From positions 10,258,104-10,322,103 of the forward strand of contig NC_083636.1 of assembly GCF_963576545.1 (NCBI RefSeq): a stretch of 64,000 nt of DNA, written 5' to 3'. This document shows positions 14,944 to 28,140 of the stretch, in pieces. Position numbers and translations under genes: made by a program. This stretch comes from Limanda limanda (taxonomy: Eukaryota; Chordata; Actinopteri; Pleuronectiformes; Pleuronectidae). How positions within the stretch are numbered: position 1 is the stretch's first letter; each line of letters begins with the position of its first letter. Under the pieces are notes generated by a model that did no database searches, was not told where the DNA came from, and saw only the letters and a program-made list of their open reading frames with translations.

Positions 14944-16999
14944 TTACATGCCCGTGCACACACAACAACAACCGCACACATAGTGTCGTCCAGTCAGTGA
15001 GACCTCACACACACAAGTGTAAACACATGACAACACTTAAACCCACTGTGTTTACAGAATATGAAGTTTAGCCTGTGATATTTCCTAAAAGTAGGGTAAC
15101 CGGTGCAGTGCCTGCTCCAAACCTGCCTTTCATCTCAATAGTAGTTCAATATTTCATTCAATCATCATCATCCAATTTCCAAGTAGCTGTTACATTATGA
15201 TATTACCGATGATAATAGCTCATATTTGTCAGATACCAAATCAGAAAAAAGCGGAGCTCAACTAAAAAATAAAATGCGGGGACACAAACCCTCACGTACC
15301 AGTTAATTAATTACACCTATAAATCTCAGGCAGCATAATAGAACAGGCCTGTAGTAAATCCTGCCTCATGAGGAGACTGAGGTTTTTATTGACTCTTGTT
15401 TGATTAAGGTGCTGATTTATTTGAATGGCCATTTTGGACGCTTTTATTTGTGGTGCTGTTGAACTCCACAGGGTTACACTGAGAGGAGATTCTTATATTT
15501 TCCATCTTTTGAATAAAAACGGGATACACTATTATGCAATACTGTATATTAATATTATAAGCATTTGAAATATGTTATCTTTACCTCTGGACACCACAGT
15601 GCCAAGAATGAATTGATTAATTGACAAAGCATTTGACAGATTCATTGGTAAGTAAAGCAATCGTCACTGTACTAATATGTTTATCCTCTTTTCTTTCATT
15701 TGAGACGTCTAAAATAATGTAACGATAATAGTGATAAGTTAAAGTTCACTGCGTGTGAGTGGGCTTGTCGAAGAAATTTCCGACGACATGCTAAACATGA
15801 AGGATACAAATATCTGAGGATGAAAAGCGTCACTGGTGTTGATGTGCTGCAAACACAAATAAAATGATTTATCAGAATTCATGCAGTTCATGTCTTAAAA
15901 TGGCTCGAGACATATTCATCTTATTTGTATTATTTATTACACTACTTAATCATTAAGTTTGGCAATCATTGATAAAAAAAGTTTTATCTTGACAAATACA
16001 TGTTTATCTTGTTGCATCATCCGGTTTGTCTTCTCTGTAGATATTATTTTAAACAAGGCTATTTAGACCAAGTCTCTGTCTGATGGCAGAAAAGAACACA
16101 CTTGCTTGATAAATGAACCAGCGTGAAGAGACTCAATTATTCAGCCTCCGTCACAAAATGTATTTTAGCGTGCTGTGCCACCAGGACACCCCCCGCCCCC
16201 AGTCTCCAGATGATGCAGCTATGTGGCGCACCACTGTGTCTGCTGGTTTTGGCTCGGAGATTAACTTTGACCCTAATTTCAACCCGCGTCTCCTAGGAAG
16301 CTGCGAAGATGCACCTGACGGCACCCTGCGTCGTGCGCGTTTGCATGTGTGTGTACAGTACGTGTGTGTGGTAATCCAGTGACCCCGGGGTTTTACAGTA
16401 GTGGCGAGAAGTAACTGCACTAATTCACTGACCCGCTGTGAGCGTCTGCTGCAATTAAGGCCAACTTTGCAGACGGGTCATGCCTCTGTGTTGCCTTTTC
16501 ACTCTCATTCACTCACTGAGACGCACTCGATCAGCTTCGAGTCGCCTTTTATTTCCACGGGAGCGTATGTGCGATTTCAGGTTTGAAGAATCATTTATTT
16601 TCCCATCTTGCATCTGCAGCTGTGCCTCAAAAATGCACACGCTCCATACAAAGAACACACGCCTAAAAACCGTCAAACCATCAAAGAAAATCAAAGTACT
16701 TAGTTAGATGACACAACGGTTGTTAACAATCGACTATATGTTTTGTTTAAAGTTACACAACCATGCTCCAGACTCTAACTATACACCTTTGAATGTATCT
16801 AACACAAGTGAATATGCTTTGTGAGTCCAACCTGCAATAACAGCTGCTACTCAGATGTTATTATATTGATCCTATGTTATTCCACAGGATATTATACTGA
16901 AAGAGTATTGTATCCATTTTTTACTTCTCTGTGAATAAAGTCTTAAATGTGTGTGAAGATGGAAAGTTTGCGTGTGTGTGTGTGTGCATGACATACTGT
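14944..16999. other. non-coding stretch
   Basis: AT-rich. Apart from the candidate block at 15290-15500 and a short GT run at 16975-16986, nothing structured was seen. Confidence 0.5.
15290..15500. promoter_or_regulatory. candidate regulatory block
   Basis: Unique AT-rich sequence with agttaattaattacac, cctcatgaggagactgaggt and gattaaggtgctgatttatt. It lacks simple repeats and looks like a conserved noncoding element. Tentative. Confidence 0.25.
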
Positions 17000-17240
17000 A
17001 CAGCGCTGGAGAATCTCCTCTCCAGCCTCCTCCTCAGCGAAGGCGCGTCTCCACCAGACCACAGCACGCACAAATCTGCTCGCTAATTACAGCCATATAA
17101 ATCAGCAGTCGTAATTATGCTAATTAGACTGCTAACTTCCTCTCAGAAGCCTACACAAACAAAGGCGACGCTATCGGATGATTCGCCGTGTTAATGAGCT
17201 TGTCAACTTATCTGACACGCGCTAATTACTCCGCAGGACT
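17000..17240. promoter_or_regulatory. candidate regulatory block, TAATTA-rich
   Basis: Within 150 bp there are gctaattacagcc, gtaattatgctaattagac, gttaatgagc and gctaattactcc, a dense set of homeodomain cores in otherwise unique sequence. This composition is typical of conserved noncoding elements at developmental loci. Confidence 0.4.
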
Positions 17241-18244
17241 CCTCTTGTGTTTGGGAGGAGGAGGAAGGAGAAGCATCGGGAGTCGCTAGTTTTAAAGGTG
17301 GAAGGAGCTCTGCGTGTGACCCCCCCCCTTTCACCCTGCAAATTAATACCTATGTCTGCAGATGGGATTACACTCGAGTTTCTGACAGCATCACTAACTG
17401 ATGATAGTGTGAGATTAAGTGGATTGTGAGATCGGCGTCCCAAACCTGGTGCAGTCGTGATTTCCTCTTTCCAAACAAATAAAACATTTAATTTGAAATG
17501 TTATTCTAGGGAGCCTTGGCCAATTAGATTTTAATTGAAATGTCTCCAATGCTGTTAAACATCAATGTCATGTAACTCTCCTAAAAAGCTACACCTACAG
17601 GTTTCTACCATAATAATAATAAAACAGAATCAGTGTACTTCTGTTTTATGGCGGCAAATAAAAAAAAGAAACTTCGTTATACTTTACTAAAGGTCTCAAA
17701 GTTTGAGGTTTCAGTAGTGTATTGATTTGGTATTGATTTGGTTATCTTCTTTCTTTACAGAACAGTACATGAGAGGACAGATGTGGTGTTAGATGTAAAA
17801 CATCACAGTGACTAAAAGCTGCCAAAGAGCAGCATTAGTGATTAGTTCAAACAGGACTCAGGCCGCTACACACACATATGAACACATTAATATATATTTG
17901 TTAAAATATATTTCTGTTTGTGTGTGTGTGATTGGAGGGGGGGGGACTGCACCAACCTGTGAGTGTGTGTGTGTGTGTGTTTTGTATTTCAGGTGTCCAG
18001 CTGTACAACAGAAGCCGACAGCTGCCATAACACACACACACACACACACACCAAAACACACATTCTCACACACACAACAAAACACACTCTCAAACACTGT
18101 TTCTCTCCTCTCCTCAATACTGTATTAACCTTTGCTTTACTCTCCGTCTGCTTGTCTGTCTGTCTGTCAGTCCATATGTGTGTTGTCTCTCCGTCTGTCT
18201 GCGTTTCTTGTCTGACTGCCTGTCTGTCAATATGTCCGTCTGGC

Positions 18245-18460
<216 letters not shown>

Positions 18461-18785
18461 CGTCGAGCCTGACAACAGGTGAGAGGAAGTCGCCTCACAT
18501 CATTTGCTCACAATGAATCCTATCTTGAATTGAATCAGGACCAGATCAAGATCTTGGGAAGTGAGGCTGTTGTTCTGCAGACAACAATAAAAAACATGTT
18601 TTTTAGTGAAGGGTTTTCCGCACTGAGTGAAAGAGTGGGGCGTGGGATTATCCTGCCTTCTTCTCTGGGGTGTTTGAAGGTTGAAGGAGTCACCTGATCT
18701 GATCAGCTGATGGTACGCATGCACGACTTTGTACATTTGTACAGAATGTATGCATGTATGTATGTGTGTGTGTATGTGTGAGAGC

Positions 18786-18798
18786 CAGAGAGAGAGAC

Positions 18799-18850
<52 letters not shown>
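18786..18850. repeat. (GA)n microsatellite
   Basis: GA run following a short TATG/GT tract at 18750-18780. Confidence 0.95.
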
Positions 18851-18852
<2 letters not shown>

Positions 18853-19529
18853 ATATAATTTCTCCAAGCGAAAGGGTGGCAGAGAACTCCCAAAAGGATT
18901 CTCGTGATTCACTAGAGAGACGGAATCAGACAGGTACACTGCTCCTGATGCACAGACCCCCGATTCCTCCTTCCAGCCACAAGGGACTTACAAAGTAACT
19001 CCACTTCCCCTGTTGCTGATCAGAGTTGCTCAAAATGTTCCTCTGTGCATGACTACCACCTGCTGTCTACCTCCGTCTCCTCCCCCCTCCCCTCCATCCC
19101 CCTGGCCGTCTTATTCTCCGTCGTGTTTGATTCCGTGAAGCCGCGTTTTCTCCGACAACTGCTTAATGCGATCTAACGAGACCGGATGAAAACGGCCGTG
19201 GAACAGGAACAACTCATCTTAAAATCCAGACGCCGTGTTGTTTCCTTCTGATTCTGTCGGGACATTTGATGACAGGGCCTTTTTCTCACCGTCTGGTAAT
19301 CATTTCACTCCCTGTTACATGTCACATGCTCCTCTCCTCTTTCTCTCTTTTCTCCCCTACTCCCATGTTTCCTCTCCTCCCCTCTTCCTCTCCTCTCCAC
19401 TTTCCTCTCGTCTCTCCTCTCCTTATCGCTCCTCTCTTCTCCCCTCTCCTCTCTGTCTGCCTCTCTGTTCAGTATGCACTGCTGAGAGGGCATCATTACC
19501 GAGCCCGTATTTGAGTCATTTTGATTTAA

Positions 19530-20010
19530 GCAGCCAGACAATGGCCTGTTGATTGAAGCAACCAGAAGGCAGACAATAGGGTTCTATGCCACATAATGTG
19601 CCACCATTTTTTCTGAGCTCCCCGCTTTCAGAGAAGGGCCCCGGCTCTCCATTGTGCCGCTCCCAGAGGGAAAAAATGGTGCTTGGGGAGGAGGAATATT
19701 TTCCCGTGGTATGTCATTATTTTGCAAATTTCTATTATCTCATCATGTTGTCTTCATTGTAATTGCAGCTAATTAGGAGGCTAGTTAGGAGCCCCGGCTT
19801 TGAGGCTGGCTCGGCTGCTGAAAGGAGCCCACCGATTATGGCCCCCGACAAGAGAGGAAGCAGGAGAAAAGGGGAGATTAATGCTGTTACCCAGGAGACA
19901 CTGGCTTCCATCTGCGGGGAACAATGCAGTTTTGTTTTCTCCGGGATCCAGCTCAGATCAACAGAATGGACTCGCTCTGCTCAGCTCGGCTTGGCGACAA
20001 TGCCCAATTC
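19530..20010. promoter_or_regulatory. candidate regulatory block with SOX and homeodomain motifs
   Basis: ACAATGG at 19538-19544, ACAATAG at 19573-19579 and CCATTGT at 19649-19655. ACAATGC is found at 19921 and 19997. A TGTAATTGCAGCTAATTAGG stretch lies at about 19758-19777. It contains no microsatellite. Confidence 0.35.
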
Positions 20011-20997
20011 TTACTTACCGGGGCTTGGGCAAACCCCAGCACCCCCTCCTCTCCTCTCCTCACCTACCCCTGCCCTCCGCCCCCACCGCCACCACAGCCG
20101 CTTTACCTTCTCTCCCTCCCCTCTGTCCCTCCTCTCAGTCACTCTCGCCACCTTCTCCTCCGTTCAGCGGGCCCTGACTAAAAAGCTTAGGGCTCAGCGA
20201 GCCGGCCAGCGCCAGTGACTGAGAGCTCTCACACACCCCCTGCATCAGATGAAAGCGGCGCGGTGCGTGGATAGAGTTCCCAGGTTGCGGGAGGTCGTGC
20301 CCTTGTCACACACGGAGCCGCGAGGTTTAACTCCCCAATCCCTGCCGAGCTCCAAAGCACTTAATGAAATAATATACTCTCTCGCTTTTGCTCTTTCTTC
20401 TTCCCCCTCATTCCGTCACTCATCGCACCAACCCTTCCCACCAACACCCCCTCTGCCGCCTCCCTCACCGGGCTAAGGCAGGCCCTCTTCACAGAGCCAG
20501 GGGCCCCGGGGCCCCTAGACACCTTCTTTGCAAGGAGAAGGAGGGAATACAATGAGAGAGGGAGCCTAGTTTGGTACAGTACAAACACACGGAGAGCAAG
20601 CAGGCTAGAAGAAATGAAAGGCCTTTGTCTGCCTTTGTCAGGGGGGGAAAAGGACACTGAGAAAGAGCCAGTGCTCAGGGACGGAGAGAGACAACAGATA
20701 GCGGGCTGGATCACATGACTCGGAGCATTGTGATCCGGACTGAGAAAAGGTTTGGACCGGAGGATCTCTCCATCTGGTCGCAGCAGGAAAAAAAAGAACA
20801 GGCAGAGATGGAATTAAAAAAAAAGAAATGGAGATGGAGAGAGCGAGGGAGGGAGCAAACACAGAGAGAGAATGAGAGAAAGTATTGAGTAAGTGCCAGC
20901 GACATCTGCTCCCGTGGGCAAAACAATAAAACTCCCTCTAGATCAGCCTCACACCATATATGTGAGCACAATGCATCGCTCCCAATGGCACAAATAA

Positions 20998-21040
<43 letters not shown>

Positions 21041-23802
21041 AAGAAAGCTCTTATGTTCATAACGTCTGCCCACTGATCTGTTAAACTTTCACCTACACAA
21101 TTAGCTCAGTGTGTAGAGACTCTTTCTGTTCATCACAAATAACTTTCCCGGCTCGTTTTTGGACATTTTTACCTTCTCTTCTTTGAGGTTTGGGGATCAA
21201 ATGGAGCTTTTTATAACTTAACTTTAAACTAAGTTGTGGTGCCTCGTAGTTTCTCCATATCATCTTTATTGTAACGCTACTTTGGATTCCAGGTGCTTGT
21301 TCAATACCATTTGCTCTGCTTTCATTAAAGTTTGCTTTTATTATTCACATATTCTGTTTTCATGCAATCTGCACCGTTTTTAAAAGTAGGAACAGAGGAA
21401 AGTGTTGCGTGGTGCTGTTAGAAACAGCCGACTTAAGCATCTTGTTGTGGAAGTAATTACTGTTGGAGTCCTCATGTTGATTTGACCCCTGTTAAATCCA
21501 TACCATAATAGATAGGAATATTATATTTAGTCAAGAATAATAAACCATATGGCTCTGATGTTGTGCCATAAAGAACCATGTGAGGATGAATGGGGACTAA
21601 GTATAGGATCTGAACTTAGATCTACACAGCAGCCACACACCCTGTGATTATGAGCCAGAGAAACACCATTTGTACAATTAAACATTTTCCCTGTCAGATA
21701 TTATACGGTGAAAGAATTCCATGTATAAATCTCCGCCATTTATTCTTTCAGATATCTTGCCTTTTGTATCCAACAACTGCTTTGTCTGCATCGTTTCTGT
21801 TAAGTGTTTTTGGCCAAGGACCTGGTTTTGATTGGCTGCGAGACGATTGAAGAGAAAAAGGAGTCTCTCTTTTTTTTCCACTTGGGCTTTTGAAAAGTTG
21901 TAACTGAACAGTTGGAAAGTTATAGGCACCTGCATTTGGAAAAAAAAAGAGGCAACAGAACTTTAATCAAACATCATGAAAATCCCTAACAGATTCTGAA
22001 AGCACGCAGACAAGGTAATCTGTGTTGTTTAGAGACCGCCATGCGCCCCCCCGCACCATTTATCTTTGTGGGGAGACATTTCTCCCTGTTGCGTTTAATG
22101 TGTAGTCAAAGTGGAGAGGGCGAAAACGCTACTCTCTAATTTCGCATGTCATCTCCCTCCAAATCACTTCAAAGATGAGGCCTCTGCCAAAGATTTCCTC
22201 CTTTCTCTCTCCCCCTCTTTCTTTTCCGCCTTTTCTTGTTCCCGGAGTTGCCGTTGTCGCCGTCGCTCGGCGCCAGGAAATCGCAGGCATCTAAACAGCA
22301 GCACACAATGTCGTCGAGAAAAAAACGGCTCTAGAGTTTTACTTTCAGATGTCACTCCAATAGCACACATCTGCTATGTGCCGTGCATCTGCTAGACTCT
22401 CCCGTCTCAGAGAGCTGCGAGCACTGATTGAACTGAAGACAGAAAACATCCTCATTATCGCGGGCAATGAGCGCGCTGGGCTCCCCAGCAGCCCTTGAAT
22501 GCATTCACTCATTTCTGTGCAGCCCGGTGCTGTGGATACACATAAACATGCAGATACACACACGTGCACACACATGTAGACATAAGCAAACAGCCGACAC
22601 ACAGGTTAAGGCACATGCACTCATGCTGCTTCAGTGCCAATCGTCCCTGTGTCATTGACAACAGCATTAGACAGCTATTGTGCTGGTGTTTAGCCTTTAG
22701 TGTGAGAGCCTGTCTGTCTGTACTGGATATTCTAACAGCACTGGGTTGGATTGGTTTCTAATCTGCAGAAAAATTCAGGACAGAGTGAAACGTTAAGATA
22801 CTGAGTGAAATATCACGATACACATTTACAGCTTGTTAAAACTTTAGGGCCACAGACAATACATTACTTTCAGCCATGCAGAGATAATTTAGCCCTACAG
22901 TCAGACTGAACTTACTTGTTCCTAAACATTTAATAAGAATATGAAAAGATTATATTGGAAAAGGCACCAACGTTCAAATCAAAATTAAAATCTGGACTGA
23001 TCACTTTCAACATTGACACAACAATGTGGCGAAAGTTACAGAGGGAAGTTTCATTGGAAGTAAATACATTAAACTTTGGATATTTACCTGACACTCAACC
23101 GTTATTGACCATTATTTACTGCCAGTAAAAATAGGATACATCAATACTCATTTATGATCACAGATTTGACTCACTGACAAGTCACATGACTACTGATGAC
23201 CATGACATCTTAAGAACAGGGAAGTTACCAAAGATTGCCTCGGGCCTGTATGAGAACAAATTACTATCAAACCTCCCAGGAATCGTTGACCTGAGCTTGT
23301 TCCTTTTTGGTACCATAGGTTTTACCAGTTTTGACCTGAAACTTGATATTAATAAAGATCAAATCTTACAGACAAACTTAATTTAAGGGATGGGATCATT
23401 TTAAGTGCAGAAAGCTTCTAGTGAACATTAAAAGCAATGTTCTTTCGTTTTTGTTTTTGTTCTTACTTGGAGCACTTTATGATTAAAACAGACTCCAAAT
23501 ACTTTTTTTCCATAAGGATCTTGCTTGTCGCATATTTAAAAATGCAACCTCTTTGTGGATGCGTGTGAAATTGCAGCAGTTCAGGTGGTTCAGTGTTTGA
23601 TTGTCTGACCTGGAAACAACCATAAGTGGCACTTTTAGTCATCCAGGCAACACGAAACACACTTAGGCCTCGGAGGTGTTGTCAGCTTCTCGATACAAGC
23701 CAGAGATGTCAGAGATGTGGAGTGGCACACATCGTGGTCAATCAGACTTCAAGACATTACCTCCCAGGCATCCCCTTTGGCTCCGCCTCTGTGATTTGTC
23801 AT
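20011..23802. other. non-coding stretch
   Basis: CT-rich 20040-20170 and 20380-20470, GA-rich 20530-20880, (TG)n at 21001. The rest is AT-rich unique sequence. 22100-22450 is moderately GC-rich and repeat-free. No gene recognised. Confidence 0.5.
21001..21036. repeat. (TG)n microsatellite
   Basis: Eighteen perfect TG units. Confidence 0.97.
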
Positions 23803-24740
23803 CACATTACATTTGATTGAGCTGATACTTTTATCCAAAGCGACCTACAATAAGTGCATTCAACTATGAGGGTACAAACCCAGAACAACGAGTATCAAGA
23901 AAGAACAATTTCTCCAAGAAAGCCAAAGTACAAAGTGCCACAAGTAAAGGCCGGCGCATGCTTCTGCGTCGTCAGGGGCCCGCAGGCACGCAGCTGTAAC
24001 GCAGGACTCGTTGTCATTCATGGTTCTCCAACCGTTGCGCGTGTTGCCATGCAATTCCCCGCCAGAACACTAGGCGCAGTAATGTTTTTTGTCGAAGTCG
24101 GCTCTTCTTCGTGTGTTGCACGAAGAAGAGCGATTTATTTACATCGCCATGGCGGCTCCTCAGAGCCTTTTTCTGGCGGAAAAATCCGCCGGTTAGTGAC
24201 GGGTTGTACTAGTGGACATAGTGTCGGATCTCTTCTGCCAAGTGCTCTTCTATCTGGTCCATATTCATTCTTCTAAATCTTCCGTGGTTTCCGGGCATGA
24301 ACCGGAAATGCGACTCCGGAAATGATGTAGTCAGCAGACCAATCACAGCCCTCGCGGCCGGGTGACGCTTGCGGGGCTTTGCCATCTAGTTAGAAAAATT
24401 GGCCGACGCACGTAAGGACGTAGGAAGGGCCGTGAGGGGCCCGGAAGGGCTCCTGCGTCTCCGTTCCCGTGAAAACGCAGAAGCATGCGCCGGCCTTAAG
24501 TGCCATTTAAGTCCTACCAAATTCTTAGTTTAAACTTTATTCAAGGAATAGTCGAGGAGATGTGTTTTTACTGCTGTTCTGATGTCATTGGGGAGCTTGT
24601 TCCACCATTTAGGAGCAAACAGTGGTGATTTTGTTGAGTGTTTAGCTTGCAGTGAGGGAGCAGCAAGCTGATTGGCAGACGCAGAGCGGATTGACCCGAT
24701 ATCGTCATGAATAAGTTTGTCTGCTCTCATCCTGCAACAG
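23803..24740. repeat. teleost dispersed repeat, interrupted by the 23948-24496 MITE
   Basis: The left part contains cttttatccaaagcgaccta followed by caataagtgcattcaac, a word order I recognise from many copies in teleost genomes. The right part continues agtgccatttaagtcctacc and runs to about 24740. The two halves join cleanly at the TAA duplication. Family and class are uncertain. The minus strand of the right half has a 66-codon open frame (24530-24730) whose FAPKWWNKLPNDIRT segment vaguely resembles LINE reverse-transcriptase C-termini; that is weak. Confidence 0.6.
23948..24496. mobile_element. PIF/Harbinger-like MITE (549 bp)
   Basis: The element has a perfect 22-bp terminal inverted repeat (23948-23969 and 24475-24496, beginning AGGCCGGCGCATGC). 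It is flanked by TAA on both sides (23945-23947 and 24497-24499), the 3-bp target duplication typical of PIF/Harbinger. The middle has a perfect 13-bp hairpin stem (24101-24113 with 24119-24131, 5-nt loop). It is GC-rich compared with its flanks and encodes no recognisable transposase. It sits inside another dispersed repeat, which resumes on either side. Confidence 0.85.
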
Positions 24741-24935
24741 AGCAGCGCTCCACAGTTGACCGGAGCCTCGGCTTCTCACCTTCACCTATTGACGCCATGG
24801 TGATAAGTGGTAACTGTGGCAACCGTTGCAAGTATCAGCTTTAAATGGCCACATTTGCAGACGTGTTGTCAGTATCAAACAAAGCCTTTCCATGTCCTCC
24901 GCTAGCAGCCAGCCCCTTCTCTGACTCGAGCTGTT

Positions 24936-25330
24936 TTCACACCTGACCTGCGGATAAAGTCCGGATGATTGGATACGGACTTTACCCGCAGTTTGCTTTT
25001 AACACATGCACAACACAGCGGGAGGTTTTCTGCACAGACACATTCACAACAGCAACAAATCCTTCGCATTATTCCAGCCAGAGAATGAGCAGCTGCGGAG
25101 ATCACATGATTTTCTTAACAACACACTTACAATGGTGTAGGCTCTTGTCACCTCAAACTCACATTTTACCGGGAGATATTGGTTTTCCTACGAAAATACG
25201 GAGGATCTGCAGAGTTCAGTGCTCGTCTGAAAGCAGCTTCAGTGACACCACCTTACCATTGTGTCAGATGTTCAACGATCTGCAGATCCATATCCAGCAT
25301 CTCTGTAGCAAAGACTATACTGTAGTTTGC
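24936..25330 (+). repeat. dispersed hairpin repeat, copy C (best preserved)
   Basis: CTGCGGATAAAGTCCG (24948-24963) pairs at 15 of 16 positions with CGGACTTTACCCGCAG (24976-24991) across a 12-nt loop. It then continues into cttttaacacatgcacaaca and the segment shared with copies A and B. The right boundary is uncertain. The class is unknown; the terminal hairpin suggests a foldback or DNA-type element. Confidence 0.7.
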
Positions 25331-27526
25331 TTCAAATCCAACTACTACAATCTTGATGCCAAACTGTTACCCCGACATTAAGGTGTACTACCTCTTACCC
25401 ACAATAACATTGTTTTCCAAGGCCTCCACAGACATATGCTGATTAGGGAGGATTAGTAAAACGGGGTTGAGGGAAGGCAGAAGTGAGTGTAGAGATGTGC
25501 CAATACAACCGGCTGAGGTTAGACTGTTCACCAGGTTAATGGCTACAGAATAAACTCAGGACAAGGAAAAAGACTGATAACAGGTCTGGGAATTCCAAGG
25601 GAGGAGGAGGTAGAGGATAAGACAAGTGCAAGCTCAGAGAGAGACGTTACGTTACGGGACAGATGGAACAAAAGAGAAACAGAAGGAGAAGGCGAGGAGA
25701 TGAGGGTAATGTGTACGTTTAAGGTTAAGTGAGGAGTGGGTATCTTGGGACACAGTAGATGGATGGGAATGAGAGGGATTGGGGGGGGGGGGGGGGGGAG
25801 AAAAATGTATGTTAATCAATAGCTAGTAACAGGGGTGAGAACCCAGGTGGCTAATAGAGGTAAAGGATAAGAAAGAAATGATAAAGCAATGAAGGAGAGG
25901 AATAAACAATGGAAGGATTTGTCGTCTGGACTGAGCAGTGACTTGAAACAATAGTTTATCCGTGGGTTTTCAAAATGTGGGCAGGGTCAACCATTCATAG
26001 GAGGATCAGAAGTGTTGTGTCTAATGTTTATGGAGCTTCACCTTTAGTGTTGAATTAAATTCAGTGTATCTCGTCCCATGTAGGATTGTTTGTGAGTGTT
26101 CTTTTTACATACAATATGCTCGTCCGATCGTGTCTGCGATTCAAATATCATTTCATGCGGACAAAACACTCCAAAAGGCACAGATATACACTCTCTGACA
26201 AGAGAGATCAATAAAAACAGGGACACAGGATTAGAAGTTAGAAAAACGATTTCCTTTCATCAGTGCGTCTTTAGAGAAAAAAAAGATTCCATCCAGAAAG
26301 GCAGAAATCCCACACGTGATTTGATATTTTATCAATACACTCCTCATCTGTGTCTGCAGATGTTGCATTGACATTGCTATCAAGCAACCACTGCCAAAAG
26401 CACTTTGCTGTCGTTGGTCTGCAGCAGGGAACAGAGTCACATTGAGTTTCTATAAATGTGTACATCCACATCAGATCACCCAGTGTTAATGTTACAGAGA
26501 GTTTGCAACAACAAAGGTTGAATTGTGATGCTGTATGCATCCTGTTTGTCCTCACTCTTTTTAAAAGTAGGTGCATTTGAATGTTTGGATGTTTGTCCCT
26601 CATTACAGTGTAAGAGTGACGGTGGAATAACTTATGCATACAAGACAAACAGTGCAACGAGCAAATTAGGCTTCACCTTATTGCCTTAAAGAGCAGACGG
26701 ATGCATTCCACATCAACAAGAACCCTTTTTAATGATAAATTCAAATGTTTTTATGTAAATATTGTTCTATTTACATCACAAGTGAGTGCAGCAAGTCCCC
26801 CGGTAGACGGTTCACAACGTAAGGTGAAGACAGATGAGAATCAGAACCTCTGGACGGGTTAAATGATTAGATTCTTACTCAAACACAACTGTGAGTGTGT
26901 GTGTGTGTCCGTGCCCGTGGTCTAATGACTGCGCTGTCTGCAGAGAGTGGAACACAGGAGGGAATTAGTCGTCATTGCATATCAAAGGCGTAGCCATTAG
27001 AGACACAGGGTAGGGTCTTCTTAATGAGAGGGGGTACCGGTGTTTGTGTTGCTGTGTGTGGCTGTGTGTGATGTTTAGATGGGTCACAGTATATGCATAC
27101 TTAAACACACACACCTTCACAATCAGCTCCATTTATACACATTGTATTTGGTACCGTCCATCTTGAGAAAAATGAACTCACAATGACACAATTCATAGAA
27201 ACACACAACATTGATCTATATATGTGTATATACCTCAAAGACTTGCTCTCCCAGACGCACACACACTGTGTTGCCAGGTCCCTCTGGCAGGCCTGGCCGT
27301 GCCTCTCAGTGTGGCAGGACGTGGGCAGAGGTGCCAGCGAGATGCCAGGGCTTTGTGTGCCACACTAGATCAACGCCAGGCATCGCACGTACAGAGTGCA
27401 CAACGCGCCCCGAGAGGGCAGGACTCGCACACCCACCTACAACTTCCATCTATACGCACTATACATATAAACATCTCATCAAAGATCATTCTCTCTTCCC
27501 CTTTGTAGATGTGTTTTATGTTTTTC

Positions 27527-27558
<32 letters not shown>

Positions 27559-27969
27559 TGTACGTGTACGTGTAGGCTGATTGGCGATGCCCTCTGTGCC
27601 ATCTGCAGCCACCCCTCCCACCCACCTCCCACCCTTCCCACTCATCACAAGGGTGGGCTTAACCATCTGTGTGCCAGTGTGTTCCCATAGTGAGAAAAGG
27701 AGTGTGTGTGTGTGTGTGAGTGTGTGTGTGTGAGGGGGGATTCACAGTGGTGGTTTTGGTAACAGGGGTTGCCACGACAAGCACTCGCACACAAAGACAA
27801 GTTCACAACATAAGGTGCTCCTCTGTGCAGACTACATCGATTAAAGCACAAGTAATGTCATGTAATGTACAACAGATGATTTCGCTGTATTCAAACAATT
27901 GTAGCAGCATATTGTGCACAACATATGTCACTGGAGTGTTTCTATGGCACCGCACTGGCCACAGCTGTG
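25331..27969. other. non-coding stretch
   Basis: G homopolymer at 25781, GT blocks at 27523-27560 and 27701-27735. No gene or complete mobile element seen. Confidence 0.5.
25781..25798. repeat. G homopolymer (18 bp)
   Basis: A run of 18 G. Similar shorter G or C runs occur at about 14649, 29115, 44606, 48869, 50588, 52128 and 59047. Their lengths are prone to assembly error. Confidence 0.9.
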
Positions 27970-28140
27970 GCCGGAGGCATTATGTTTTTAGGTTGTTTCA
28001 GCCATCCCGCTCTCGTGAACACGATATCGCAGGAACGCCGTGAGGAAAATTCTCCACATTCGGCAAAAACGTTTACTTAGAGTCAAGGGTGAAGGTTTTG
28101 GGCGGAGGTCAAGGTCACTGGGACCTCCTGTAACAACTAA
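27970..28140 (+). repeat. teleost dispersed repeat fragment
   Basis: It contains cgtgaacacgatatcgcagg then aacgccgtgagg and, later, gaggtcaaggtcactgggac. I recognise this arrangement from many fish intergenic sequences. The class is unknown, with no coding potential. Possibly related sequence (tcaaaggtcaaagccaaagt) recurs at 28311-28335. Confidence 0.55.

Noticed and set aside
24530..24730. Minus-strand frame with FAPKWWNKLPNDIRT resembling the end of a LINE reverse transcriptase
   Set aside because: The match is short and from memory, it lies in a dispersed repeat of unknown class, and no catalytic motif is present. Noted only in the repeat entry.
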